Shown here one piece after another: positions 1 through 7,260 of a stretch of DNA of 12,432 bases. The first letter of the stretch is position 1; each line of letters begins with the position of its first letter. The position numbers and the translations under genes were made by a program. This stretch comes from Flavobacterium sp. (GTDB lineage: Bacteria; Bacteroidota; Bacteroidia; Flavobacteriales; Flavobacteriaceae), in contig NZ_DQDX01000138.1 in the NCBI RefSeq assembly GCF_003525665.1, forward strand, positions 15,793 to 28,224. Direction: 5' to 3'. A model generated the notes under the pieces. The model saw nothing but the letters and a program-made list of their open reading frames with translations. It was not told where the DNA came from and searched no databases.

Positions 1-104
1 AGAATAAAAGGATGAAATATTTTGGCATATATTTATTTGAAAAAATTTAAAGAAAGTTTCATTCAGGATTATGTAAATGATTTTGTGATTTTAGAATAAA
101 ACCA

Positions 105-473
105 TTAAAGTTTATCCAAAATTGTATTTATCGCTCCAAAAATAAATGCACTTCCCAAATCTTTAGTACCACTCGGATTGAAAGAATCAATACGTTGTCC
201 TTCAAATCCATACATAGAAAATGATTTGGTATTACTCATTCTATAACTTTTGCCAAGAACATAATAATTATCGTTTAAATTGGTAATCGGATTGTAAAGC
301 GAAAGGTTCCCTTTTTTAGAAAGCCAGTTGTTTATACCCAGATTAATCTGAAACGAAACAGGCTTAACATTCACCGATGCTAAACTTGGCAAAAATCTGT
401 AATTAGTAGTGTTGTTTTGTCCGAAACTTACAATACACACGAATAAGAACGAAATAACAATTAATTTTCTCAT
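105..473 (-). CDS. Small secreted protein of unknown function
   Basis: This encodes 122 residues starting at an ATG. Residues 1-19 form a clear Sec signal peptide: MRK, then a hydrophobic stretch (LIVISFLFVCIVSFG), ending in Q at the typical Bacteroidota cleavage context. The mature part of about 100 residues is rich in N, S and aromatic residues. It has no lipobox cysteine at the cleavage site, no motif I recognise and no clear terminal beta-barrel signature, so I assign no function. It lies 95 nt downstream of the barrel gene at 569-1108 on the same strand and may be transcribed with it, although an inverted repeat lies between the two. The most likely location is the periplasm or the outer-membrane periphery. 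The coding call rests on the intact signal peptide and the uninterrupted frame; the family is unknown to me. Confidence 0.7.
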   Translation of the reverse strand: MRKLIVISFLFVCIVSFGQNNTTNYRFLPSLASVNVKPVSFQINLGINNWLSKKGNLSLYNPITNLNDNYYVLGKSYRMSNTKSFSMYGFEGQRIDSFNPSGTKDLGSAFIFGAINTILDKL

Positions 474-527
474 GTGTTTAAATTTTATTTTTTAGCAGTA
501 ACATCTGGTATCGCTTTTTTTATTGGT

Positions 528-543
528 GTTTGCTTACGCAAAC
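528..543. repeat. Short inverted repeat (hairpin) between two minus-strand genes
   Basis: GTTTGC and GCAAAC form a perfect 6-bp stem around the loop TTAC. It lies in the 95-nt spacer between the barrel gene and the small secreted-protein gene. Read on the minus strand no T-run follows the stem, so it is not a convincing terminator for the barrel gene. It could be an attenuating hairpin or an operator. I see no other structure in the spacer. Confidence 0.4.
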
Positions 544-568
544 TTTTAGTTATTTGCGATTCATAAGT

Positions 569-1108
569 CTAAAAATAAACCCTTACAAAAGGCATTAAAG
601 CATCGCCATAAACATTTTTATCTTCATTAAATAAAACGTTATATCGTACACCAAAAGTGAAATTTTCCTGACGATAACCAGCACCTAAAAACAATCCAGT
701 GTTCCAAAATTTATCTGAAAAATTCTCTGATTCATAATTTACATTTACACGTAATTGCTCTAATTCAACCGATAATTGTATTTCAGGAATTGGATTAACT
801 AAACCAATTAAACTTCCTCCATATTGACTAGACGAATAAAAATCTCTTTGTTTTAAATAACTGTATTGCAGTCCAGCTCCAAAAGCTAAATACTCATTAA
901 CATTATAAATTGCACTTGGCGCAACAGCAATATTGGTAAATCCATTTCCAAAACCTAATCCTAATCCGCCGCCAAATTGCACGCGACTCCAAAAATCACT
1001 TTTTGCATTGTTTTCTGGCATTTGTTGTGCCGAAATAGTAAAACTCAAACCGATAAAAAATAGAAATGTTAATCTTTTTGTTAAATTCTGTAAAGTATTC
1101 TTTTCCAT
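569..1108 (-). CDS. Small outer-membrane beta-barrel protein divergent from sucA
   Basis: The product has 179 residues and starts at an ATG. Residues 1-28 are a signal peptide with a basic start, a hydrophobic core around LTFLFFIGLSF and an end at ISAQ. The mature chain alternates polar and hydrophobic residues. It has glycine-rich turns (GGGLGLGFGNG near residues 47-57, GAGLQYSYL, GLFLGAGYRQ) and ends VRVYF, the C-terminal aromatic signature of outer-membrane barrels. This suggests a small barrel of roughly eight strands. The gene diverges from sucA across a 114-nt region. From memory and unverified here, flavobacterial homologues beside sucA are often labelled 'alpha-ketoglutarate decarboxylase'. 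Nothing in this sequence (no ThDP-binding or catalytic motif, only a signal peptide and barrel pattern) supports that name. The ligand or role is unknown. Confidence 0.85.
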   Translation of the reverse strand: MEKNTLQNLTKRLTFLFFIGLSFTISAQQMPENNAKSDFWSRVQFGGGLGLGFGNGFTNIAVAPSAIYNVNEYLAFGAGLQYSYLKQRDFYSSSQYGGSLIGLVNPIPEIQLSVELEQLRVNVNYESENFSDKFWNTGLFLGAGYRQENFTFGVRYNVLFNEDKNVYGDALMPFVRVYF

Positions 1109-1135
1109 GCTTCTATATATAGTTAATTAGCGACA

Positions 1136-1143
1136 TAAAAGTA
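1136..1143 (-). promoter_or_regulatory. Possible -7 box for the outer-membrane barrel gene
   Basis: On the minus strand this reads TACTTTTA, 7 of 8 matches to the Bacteroidota -7 consensus TAnnTTTG, about 28 nt before the ATG at 1108. I found no TTG at the expected -33 distance, so the call is weak. If correct, it lies just beside the sucA promoter in the shared divergent region. Confidence 0.25.
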
Positions 1144-1152
1144 GTAAAAACA

Positions 1153-1183
1153 TTGAAAGATTGTTATAATTATTTTACTTTTG
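1153..1183 (+). promoter_or_regulatory. Promoter of sucA-sucB
   Basis: TTG at 1153-1155, a 20-nt gap, then TACTTTTG at 1176-1183 matches the Bacteroidota sigma-ABfr-type promoter TTG-N17-23-TAnnTTTG in full. Transcription would begin near 1188-1190, giving a leader of about 33-35 nt that is AT-rich and has no Shine-Dalgarno sequence. No separate promoter is evident before sucB, so this one probably drives both genes. Confidence 0.7.
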
Positions 1184-1222
1184 CATAAATTTTTTTAACA
1201 CAACGAATATTTTATCTAAATT

Positions 1223-3994
1223 ATGGATAGGTTTTCCTTTTTAAACGCAGCACACACCGAGTTTTTCGCGCAAACATACGATCAATATCTACTTAATCCA
1301 GATTCTGTTGAACCTAGTTGGAGAGCTTTCTTTCAAGGTTTCGATTTTGGAATGACAACATACAACGAAGAGAATGTTGGGCAACAGTTGGCAAATTATG
1401 CAACTGAAAATCAAGATTGTTCCGTAGTTTCAGATAAAATTCAAAAAGAGTTCAATGTTCTTAAACTAATTGATGGTTACAGAACACGTGGTCACCTTTT
1501 TACTGAAACCAATCCGGTTCGTGAAAGAAGGACTTATGAGCCAAATCTAGATATAACTAATTTTGGGTTATCAGATGCCGATTTAAATACGGTTTTTGAT
1601 GCTGCTAAAGTTATTGGACAGCAACCTCAAACATTAAAAGAAATCATAACGCATCTCAAAAATGTGTACTGCCAACATATTGGTATTGAGTACATGTACA
1701 TGAGGAAGCCAGAAGTAATTCAGTGGATTCAAGACAGAATCAACATCAACGATAATCTTCCAAATTTCAATCCAGAACAAAAGAAACACATTCTTGGAAA
1801 ATTAAACGAAGCGGTTTCTTTCGAGAATTTCCTACATACTAAATATGTCGGTCAAAAACGTTTTTCACTTGAAGGTGGAGAAAGTATCATTCCTGCTTTA
1901 GATGCATTAATTGAAGCTGCTGCCGAAAAAGGAGTAGAGCATTTCGTTATGGGAATGGCTCACAGAGGAAGATTGAATATCCTAGCAAATATCTTCGGAA
2001 AAGCTACACAAGACATCTTCTCAGAATTTGACGGAAAAGATTACGATAAAGAATATTTTGATGGTGACGTAAAATACCATTTAGGTTTAACTTCTGAAAG
2101 AAAAACCAAATCGGGTAAAAAAATAAATATCAATTTAGCGCCAAATCCTTCGCATCTTGAAACAGTTGGAGCTGTTATTGAAGGAATTACTCGTGCTAAA
2201 CAAGATAAATATTTCCCAGACGATTTCTCTAAAGTATTGCCAATTGCCGTTCACGGCGACGCAGCAGTTGCTGGACAAGGAATTGTTTACGAAATTGTTC
2301 AAATGGCACAACTTGACGGTTACAAAACTGGAGGAACAATCCATATTGTAATCAACAACCAAGTTGGATTTACTACTAATTACCAAGATGCACGTTCGTC
2401 TGTTTATTGTACTGATGTTGCTAAAGTTACATTATCGCCAGTACTTCACGTAAATTCAGACGATACTGAAGCTGTAGTTCACGCGATGTTATTTGCATTA
2501 GATTTCAGAATGCAATTTGGTCGTGATGTATTCATCGATTTATTAGGATATAGAAAATACGGTCATAACGAAGGTGATGAACCGCGTTTTACACAACCAG
2601 TTTTATATAAAATTATTGCTCGTCATAAAAATCCAAGAGACATTTATGCAGAGAAATTAATCATCGACGGAATCGTAGATCAAGCCTACATTACCAAAAT
2701 AGAAAACGAATACAAAGATAAATTAGATGAAAATCTAACGGCTTCTCGTAAAAAAGATTTAACTATCATCACGCCATTTATGCAAGATGAATGGGATGGA
2801 TTTGTTCAAGTTTCTGACGATGAAATGCTTAAGAAATTCGATACTAAATTCGATAAAAAGAAATTAGATCAAATAGCAACCGAAATTTCAACATTACCAG
2901 CAGATAAGAAATTCATCAACAAAATAACGAAAATTGTTACCGATAGAAAAACAATGTATGACAACAATGTTATCGATTGGGGAACAGCAGAAGCATTAGC
3001 TTATGGTTCGCTTTTAACAGAAGGTTACGATGTTAGAATTTCAGGTCAAGACGTTGAAAGAGGAACATTCTCGCACCGTCACGCCGTTGTAAAAGTAGAA
3101 GATAGCGAAGAAGAAGTAATTCTTTTAAATTCGATTTCAGATAAAAAAGGAAAGTTCAATGTGTTCAATTCTTTCCTTTCAGAATACGGAGTTTTAGGTT
3201 TTGATTATGGTTATGCTTTGGCAAATCCGAACGCGTTAACAATTTGGGAAGCTCAATTTGGAGATTTCTCTAATGGTGCACAAATCATGATTGACCAATA
3301 CATTTCATGTGGTGAAGACAAATGGAACAACCAAAACGGAATTGTTCTATTATTGCCTCACGGATATGAAGGTCAAGGTGCAGAACACTCATCTGCTAGA
3401 ATGGAACGTTATTTACAACTTTGCGCACGTCACAACATGTACGTTGCCGATTGTACAACGCCAGCCAATTTCTACCACTTGTTGAGAAGACAAATGAAAA
3501 CGAAATTCCGTAAACCATTAGTAGTATTTTCACCAAAAAGTTTATTGCGTCATCCATTGTGTGTTTCAACGCAAGACGAATTGGCAAATGGTGAATTCCA
3601 AGAAACTATCGATGACATTTCTGTAGATAAGAATAAAGTAAAAACACTAGTTTTTGTTACAGGAAAATTCTACTATGATATTCTTGCCGAAAGAGAAAAA
3701 TTAGAAAGAAATGACGTAGCTTTGGTTCGTATTGAGCAATTATTTCCATTGCCAGTTGAGCAATTAAAAGCAATTATTGCAAGTTATCCAAACGCAGACG
3801 ATTATGTTTGGGCACAAGAAGAGCCAAAAAATATGGGAGCTTATAGCTTTATGTTAATGAATTTCGATTTAGTAAAATGGAGATTAGCATCATTAAAAGC
3901 CTACGCAGCACCAGCAGCAGGAAGTCATACTAGAGATAGAAGACGTCACGCCGATGCAATAAGAATGGTTTTTGATAAAAATTTATTTAGATAA
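1223..3994 (+). CDS. sucA: 2-oxoglutarate dehydrogenase E1 component
   Basis: This is the thiamine-diphosphate-dependent E1 subunit (923 residues; E. coli SucA has 933). It decarboxylates 2-oxoglutarate in the TCA cycle and passes the succinyl group to the lipoyl arm of E2. The N-terminal segment (residues 6-40, FLNAAHTEFF through WRAFFQGF) is the family's complex-assembly region. Recognisable active-site blocks are GMAHRGRLN (244-252), GDAAVAGQG (345-353, ThDP/metal site), NNQVGFTT (378-385) and YGHNEGDEP (446-454). The transketolase-like pyrimidine-binding domain starts near residue 585, with the GQDVERGTFSHRHA block and later HGYEGQGAEHSSAR (about 714-727). The C-terminal domain ends with a PAAGSHTRDRRRH segment. 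The start ATG follows a well-matched promoter. sucB follows after 89 nt on the same strand, so the pair forms an operon; no E3 gene is present. The call is secure. Confidence 0.98.
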   Translation: MDRFSFLNAAHTEFFAQTYDQYLLNPDSVEPSWRAFFQGFDFGMTTYNEENVGQQLANYATENQDCSVVSDKIQKEFNVLKLIDGYRTRGHLFTETNPVRERRTYEPNLDITNFGLSDADLNTVFDAAKVIGQQPQTLKEIITHLKNVYCQHIGIEYMYMRKPEVIQWIQDRININDNLPNFNPEQKKHILGKLNEAVSFENFLHTKYVGQKRFSLEGGESIIPALDALIEAAAEKGVEHFVMGMAHRGRLNILANIFGKATQDIFSEFDGKDYDKEYFDGDVKYHLGLTSERKTKSGKKININLAPNPSHLETVGAVIEGITRAKQDKYFPDDFSKVLPIAVHGDAAVAGQGIVYEIVQMAQLDGYKTGGTIHIVINNQVGFTTNYQDARSSVYCTDVAKVTLSPVLHVNSDDTEAVVHAMLFALDFRMQFGRDVFIDLLGYRKYGHNEGDEPRFTQPVLYKIIARHKNPRDIYAEKLIIDGIVDQAYITKIENEYKDKLDENLTASRKKDLTIITPFMQDEWDGFVQVSDDEMLKKFDTKFDKKKLDQIATEISTLPADKKFINKITKIVTDRKTMYDNNVIDWGTAEALAYGSLLTEGYDVRISGQDVERGTFSHRHAVVKVEDSEEEVILLNSISDKKGKFNVFNSFLSEYGVLGFDYGYALANPNALTIWEAQFGDFSNGAQIMIDQYISCGEDKWNNQNGIVLLLPHGYEGQGAEHSSARMERYLQLCARHNMYVADCTTPANFYHLLRRQMKTKFRKPLVVFSPKSLLRHPLCVSTQDELANGEFQETIDDISVDKNKVKTLVFVTGKFYYDILAEREKLERNDVALVRIEQLFPLPVEQLKAIIASYPNADDYVWAQEEPKNMGAYSFMLMNFDLVKWRLASLKAYAAPAAGSHTRDRRRHADAIRMVFDKNLFR

Positions 3995-3998
3995 AAAA

Positions 3999-4074
3999 GT
4001 TTATAGTTTATAGTTTGTGGTGCTGCATTAATCGCAAACAAATAACAATAAACAATTAACTACGAACAATAAAC
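3999..4074 (+). repeat. Heptanucleotide tandem tract with fold-back arm between sucA and sucB
   Basis: Two GTTTATA units and one GTTTGTG unit stand in tandem at 3999-4019. After a 13-nt gap, six consecutive 7-nt units, each ending in AAC, fill 4033-4074 (AATAAAC occurs twice); the tract ends 9 nt before the sucB ATG. The two halves are reverse-complement in type (GTTnnnn against nnnnAAC). Pairing 3999-4019 with 4033-4053 gives 17 pairs out of 21 (one G-T), closing a 13-nt loop. It therefore looks both like a degenerate heptamer repeat and like an intercistronic hairpin, and it leaves an unstructured A-rich leader directly before sucB. It could tune mRNA stability or E1:E2 expression ratio; that role is inferred only. 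Confidence 0.7.
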
Positions 4075-4083
4075 TAAAAGAAT

Positions 4084-5310
4084 ATGATTTTAGAAATGAA
4101 AGTGCCTTCACCAGGCGAATCAATAAAAGAAGTAGAAATCGCAACTTGGTTAGTAAAAGACGGCGATTATGTAGAAAAAGATCAAGCAATTGCTGAAGTA
4201 GATTCAGACAAAGCAACACTAGAATTACCAGCAGAAGCAAGCGGAATAATTACGCTAAAAGCAGAAGAAGGTGACGCAGTTGCAGTTGGTGCAGTAGTTT
4301 GTTTAATCGATACTGGTGCAGCAAAACCATCAGGTGATGCTCCAGCTCCAGCAAAAGAAGAAGCAAAACCGGTTGCAGAAGCTCCGAAAGTAGAAGCTCC
4401 AAAAGCAGCTCCAGTTGCAGAGAAAACTTATGCAACAAGTACGCCATCTCCAGCAGCTAAAAAAATATTAGAAGAAAAAAATATCCAACCAACAGAAGTA
4501 GTTGGAACAGGTAAAGGAGGAAGAATTACTAAAGATGATGCTGTAAACGCAACACCATCAATGGGAACTCCAACTGGTGGAAATCGTGGATCAGAAAGAA
4601 CTAAACTTTCAATGTTACGTCGTAAAGTAGCAGAAAGATTAGTTGCTGCCAAAAACGAAACTGCTATGTTAACTACATTCAATGAAGTTAATATGACACC
4701 AATCAACTTAATTCGTAACGAATATAAAGATGCTTTCAAAGCTAAACATAACGGATTAGGATTAGGTTACATGTCGTTTTTTACAAAAGCAGTTACAAGA
4801 GCTTTGTCTTTGTTTCCAGATGTAAACTCAATGATTGATGGTGATTTTAAAACATCATATGATTTTTGTGATATTTCAATCGCAGTTTCTGGGCCAAAAG
4901 GTTTAATGGTTCCTGTTGTTCGTAATGCAGAAACATTATCTTTCCGTGGAATTGAAGCAGAAATTAAAAGATTAGCTATAAAATCTCGTGACGGACAAAT
5001 CACTGTTGATGACATGACTGGTGGAACATTCACAATTACAAATGGTGGTGTTTTCGGAAGTATGTTGTCTACACCAATTATCAATCCGCCACAATCAGGA
5101 ATTTTAGGAATGCACAATATTATTGAGCGTCCAATTGCTGTAAATGGTAAAGTAGAAATTCACCCAATGATGTACGTGGCACTTTCTTATGATCACAGAA
5201 TTATTGATGGTCGTGAGTCTGTTGGTTTCTTAGTAGCTGTTAAAGAAGCATTAGAAAATCCATTAGAATTATTGATGAATGGCGATGCTAAAAAAGCATT
5301 GGAATTGTAA
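4084..5310 (+). CDS. sucB: Dihydrolipoyllysine succinyltransferase, E2 of 2-oxoglutarate dehydrogenase
   Basis: This is E2 of the 2-oxoglutarate dehydrogenase complex (also called odhB; 408 residues, close to E. coli SucB). It moves the succinyl group from the lipoyl arm to CoA and forms the core of the complex. The order of domains is clear. A lipoyl domain spans residues 2-76 with the lipoylated lysine K43 in DSDKATLELPA. A flexible Ala/Pro/Lys/Glu linker spans about 79-117. The peripheral-subunit-binding domain spans about 119-155 (SPAAKKILEE to GGRITKDD). The acyltransferase domain covers about 172-408 with the catalytic HRIIDG (H371, D375). ATG at 4084 gives the family's normal N terminus (MILEMKVPSPGES). 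It is the second gene of the sucA operon and is closed by the hairpin at 5331-5366. Confidence 0.98.
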   Translation: MILEMKVPSPGESIKEVEIATWLVKDGDYVEKDQAIAEVDSDKATLELPAEASGIITLKAEEGDAVAVGAVVCLIDTGAAKPSGDAPAPAKEEAKPVAEAPKVEAPKAAPVAEKTYATSTPSPAAKKILEEKNIQPTEVVGTGKGGRITKDDAVNATPSMGTPTGGNRGSERTKLSMLRRKVAERLVAAKNETAMLTTFNEVNMTPINLIRNEYKDAFKAKHNGLGLGYMSFFTKAVTRALSLFPDVNSMIDGDFKTSYDFCDISIAVSGPKGLMVPVVRNAETLSFRGIEAEIKRLAIKSRDGQITVDDMTGGTFTITNGGVFGSMLSTPIINPPQSGILGMHNIIERPIAVNGKVEIHPMMYVALSYDHRIIDGRESVGFLVAVKEALENPLELLMNGDAKKALEL

Positions 5311-5330
5311 ATCAAATTGCGTTAAAATAT

Positions 5331-5366
5331 AAAAGCCGTTTAGAAATATCTAAACGGCTTTTTTTT
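5331..5366. terminator. Strong bidirectional intrinsic terminator
   Basis: AAAAGCCGTTTAGA (5331-5344) and its exact reverse complement (5349-5362) form a 14-bp stem around the loop AATA, followed by T to 5366. Because the stem is flanked by A on the left and T on the right, it works in both directions. It ends the sucA-sucB operon and the convergent lipoprotein gene, whose stop codon lies only 2 nt from the T-run. Confidence 0.92.
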
Positions 5367-5368
5367 AC

Positions 5369-5839
5369 TTAATATTGAATATTGAAACTTCCCTTTTGCA
5401 TATTTATTTCTGTTGGACCTCCATTTTCATATAGCTTGCCATAGAATTTCCCTTGTAGTAAGTTAGAGAAATCATTTTTAATTACATTGATAATAAATCT
5501 TTCATCTTCATTGTAATAAAAATAGTAATACTCTCTATCTTCATTATCTACGTAGTACATATTGCCAAATGCATTTTTACCAGTAACTCCTTTTCTAAAA
5601 GTAAATACAATTCTTTCAATACTGTTTGTTGCTATTTCTCCTCTTAAAATTAAGCTAGAATACTCACTTGGAGTTCCTTCTCCATAAACTGTTTCTTCTA
5701 TAGAAACAATGTTAAAAACCTTTGTAGCGCCATTAACCACTACTGTCAATCCTTGAGGCAGCTCTTGAGTTTCATTATCATTTGAGCAAGAAGAAACTGA
5801 AAAACTGATTAGTAAAATTAATGCAATTATTTTTTTCAT
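5369..5839 (-). CDS. Small lipoprotein of unknown function
   Basis: The product has 156 residues from the ATG at 5839. The frame remains open upstream to a TTG at 5857, but the ATG gives the standard lipoprotein start MKKIIALILLISF, so I prefer it. The signal peptide ends in the lipobox VSSC, with the cysteine that would be lipidated at residue 18. The residues after it (SNDNETQE) are acidic, similar in kind to the acidic lipoprotein-export signals reported in Flavobacteriia that send lipoproteins to the cell surface; surface exposure is inferred. The mature part has beta-rich stretches and many Tyr/Glu residues (EDREYYYFYYNEDERF) but no family I recognise. It converges on sucB across a shared terminator and diverges from the MFS gene (84 nt between starts). 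Confidence 0.8.
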   Translation of the reverse strand: MKKIIALILLISFSVSSCSNDNETQELPQGLTVVVNGATKVFNIVSIEETVYGEGTPSEYSSLILRGEIATNSIERIVFTFRKGVTGKNAFGNMYYVDNEDREYYYFYYNEDERFIINVIKNDFSNLLQGKFYGKLYENGGPTEINMQKGSFNIQY

Positions 5840-5923
5840 GGTTTTATTTTTTTTCAAATTAACAAAATCATTTTTAGAAAATCATATTGCTTTTTGTTTA
5901 TTTGTATAAGATATATTTCAATT

Positions 5924-7135
5924 ATGAAAAAAAGTAAAAAGTCAGCCGCAATAGGTTTTATATTCATCACAATGTTAATCGACATCACAGGTTGGGGAAT
6001 TATAATTCCGGTGATACCTAAGTTGATTAAAGAATTGATTCATGGTGATATTAGTGAAGCTGCTAAAATTGGTGGTTGGTTGACTTTCGCTTATGCAATG
6101 ACGCAATTTATTTTTGCACCTTTAATTGGAAATCTTAGTGATAAATTTGGAAGACGACCAATTATTCTAATTTCACTTTTTGCCTTTTCATTAGATTATT
6201 TATTATTGGCTTTCGCTCCAACCATCACTTGGTTGTTTATTGGTAGAATAATTGCAGGAATTTCTGGTGCAAGTATCACAACAGCTTCTGCTTATATTGC
6301 CGATGTAAGTACAAATGAAAACAGAGCCAAAAACTTCGGAATGATTGGCGCAGCTTTCGGACTCGGATTTATAATTGGACCTGTAATTGGCGGACTTCTT
6401 GGTCAGTTTGGCTCACGAGTTCCATTTTATGCTGCGGCAGTTTTATGTTTGCTTAATTTTCTTTACGGATATTTCATTTTGCCCGAATCACTTTCTAAAG
6501 AAAACAGACGTGAGTTTGACATTAAAAGAGCCAATCCTATTGGAGCTTTTTTAAACTTAAAAAAATACCCAAAGTTAATTGGATTGGTGATTTCGATTTT
6601 CTTATTGTATGTGGCTTCGCATGCGGTTCATAGCAATTGGAGTTATTTTACGATGTACAAATTCAATTGGGATGAAAAAATGGTCGGGATTTCTCTTGGA
6701 GTAATCGGACTTTTAGTTGGAATTGTTCAAGGTGGATTAATACGAGTTATCAATCCAAAACTAGGAAATGAAAAGAGTATTTATGTTGGAATGGCTTTGT
6801 ACACAATAGGAATGTTTTTATTTGCAACAGCAACCCAAAGTTGGATGATGTTTGTGTTTTTAATTCCGTATTGCCTTGGTGGAATTGCTGGTCCGGCGAT
6901 GCAAGCTGTAGTTTCTAGCCAAGTTCCACCCAATGAACAAGGCGAAATTCAAGGAACGCTTTCTAGTTTAATGAGTGCATCGGCAATTATTGGTCCGCCA
7001 ATGATGAGTACCGTTTTTTACTTTTTCACTCATAAAGAAGCACCTTTTCAATTTGCAGGTGCGCCTTTTGTTTTAGGCGGATTTTTAATGTTTTTAAGTA
7101 CGATTATTGCCTATTTTTCTTTTAGAAAACGATAA
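5924..7135 (+). CDS. MFS transporter, TCR/Tet subfamily
   Basis: A 403-residue inner-membrane protein with the pattern of 12 membrane helices, of the drug:H+ antiporter type. Signatures seen are LIDITGWGIIIPVIP in helix 1 (D20, as in TetA), MFS motif A GNLSDKFGRRP (residues 69-79), DYLLLAFAP in helix 3 and GRIIAGISGA (107-116) in helix 4. Antiporter motif C follows at GLGFIIGPVIGG (146-157). The central loop (about 185-215) is short and basic. ATG at 5924 is chosen; the frame extends to a TTG at 5894, but that would add a non-homologous-looking FICIRYISI segment. The sequence resembles the TetA group, but in Bacteroidota such genes are often chromosomal with unknown substrate. Tetracycline resistance should not be assumed, and no TetR-type regulator is adjacent. 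Confidence 0.93.
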   Translation: MKKSKKSAAIGFIFITMLIDITGWGIIIPVIPKLIKELIHGDISEAAKIGGWLTFAYAMTQFIFAPLIGNLSDKFGRRPIILISLFAFSLDYLLLAFAPTITWLFIGRIIAGISGASITTASAYIADVSTNENRAKNFGMIGAAFGLGFIIGPVIGGLLGQFGSRVPFYAAAVLCLLNFLYGYFILPESLSKENRREFDIKRANPIGAFLNLKKYPKLIGLVISIFLLYVASHAVHSNWSYFTMYKFNWDEKMVGISLGVIGLLVGIVQGGLIRVINPKLGNEKSIYVGMALYTIGMFLFATATQSWMMFVFLIPYCLGGIAGPAMQAVVSSQVPPNEQGEIQGTLSSLMSASAIIGPPMMSTVFYFFTHKEAPFQFAGAPFVLGGFLMFLSTIIAYFSFRKR

Positions 7136-7260
7136 TTTAACAAAAGACAATTACAAACTATCCCGAAGCTTCGGGACTGATGCAAGGGAATCTCGTCTTT
7201 AGGGACGAGAAGGAAAGGCAGCAGGAAAAAGGATTGCAAAAATGCGCAAGCGATTCGCTT
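7134..7260. repeat. Palindrome-rich intergenic element after the MFS gene
   Basis: This gap is visibly richer in G than its surroundings and contains three inverted repeats. The first is the perfect 16-nt palindrome TCCCGAAGCTTCGGGA (7161-7176). The second is a 7-bp hairpin TCTCGTC/GACGAGA with a 6-nt loop (7191-7210). The third is AAGCGATTCGCTT (7248-7260), which ends exactly at the stop codon of the retropepsin-like gene. Its left flank AATTTAACAAAAGACAA (7134-7150) matches 12363-12379 at 16 of 17 positions, and both are followed by CTGAT-containing palindromic sequence. It looks like a dispersed REP-like intergenic repeat; it may also act as a terminator for the two converging genes, though it lacks a good T-run. 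Confidence 0.55.

Noticed and set aside
1..104. Possible feature at the left edge
   Set aside because: AT-rich sequence downstream of the small secreted-protein gene; no clear hairpin, promoter or coding sequence seen.
2135..2386. Open frames on both strands inside sucA
   Set aside because: They overlap strongly conserved E1 active-site coding sequence in other frames and show no protein-like features.
4011..4017. A second promoter before sucB (TA-G-TTTG)
   Set aside because: The spacing inside the -7 box is wrong by one base and there is no -33 element; it is part of the heptamer array.
4028..4447. Two minus-strand Leu-rich open frames opposite the start of sucB
   Set aside because: They are antisense shadows of the Ala/Lys/Glu-rich lipoyl linker (GCA/GAA codons give Leu-rich antisense text). 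They have no promoter, and one starts in sucB and runs into the heptamer spacer.
4428..5117. Minus-strand frames of 103 and 116 codons within sucB
   Set aside because: They are antisense to the conserved E2 acyltransferase domain; nothing supports expression.
5894..5923. TTG start extending the MFS transporter by 10 residues
   Set aside because: The ATG at 5924 has the usual lysine-rich MKKSKKS start before helix 1; the extra residues come from the AT-rich leader.
5924..7135. Tetracycline resistance gene
   Set aside because: TCR/Tet subfamily features are present, but there is no regulator, mobile element or known resistance context. A specific resistance call is not supported.
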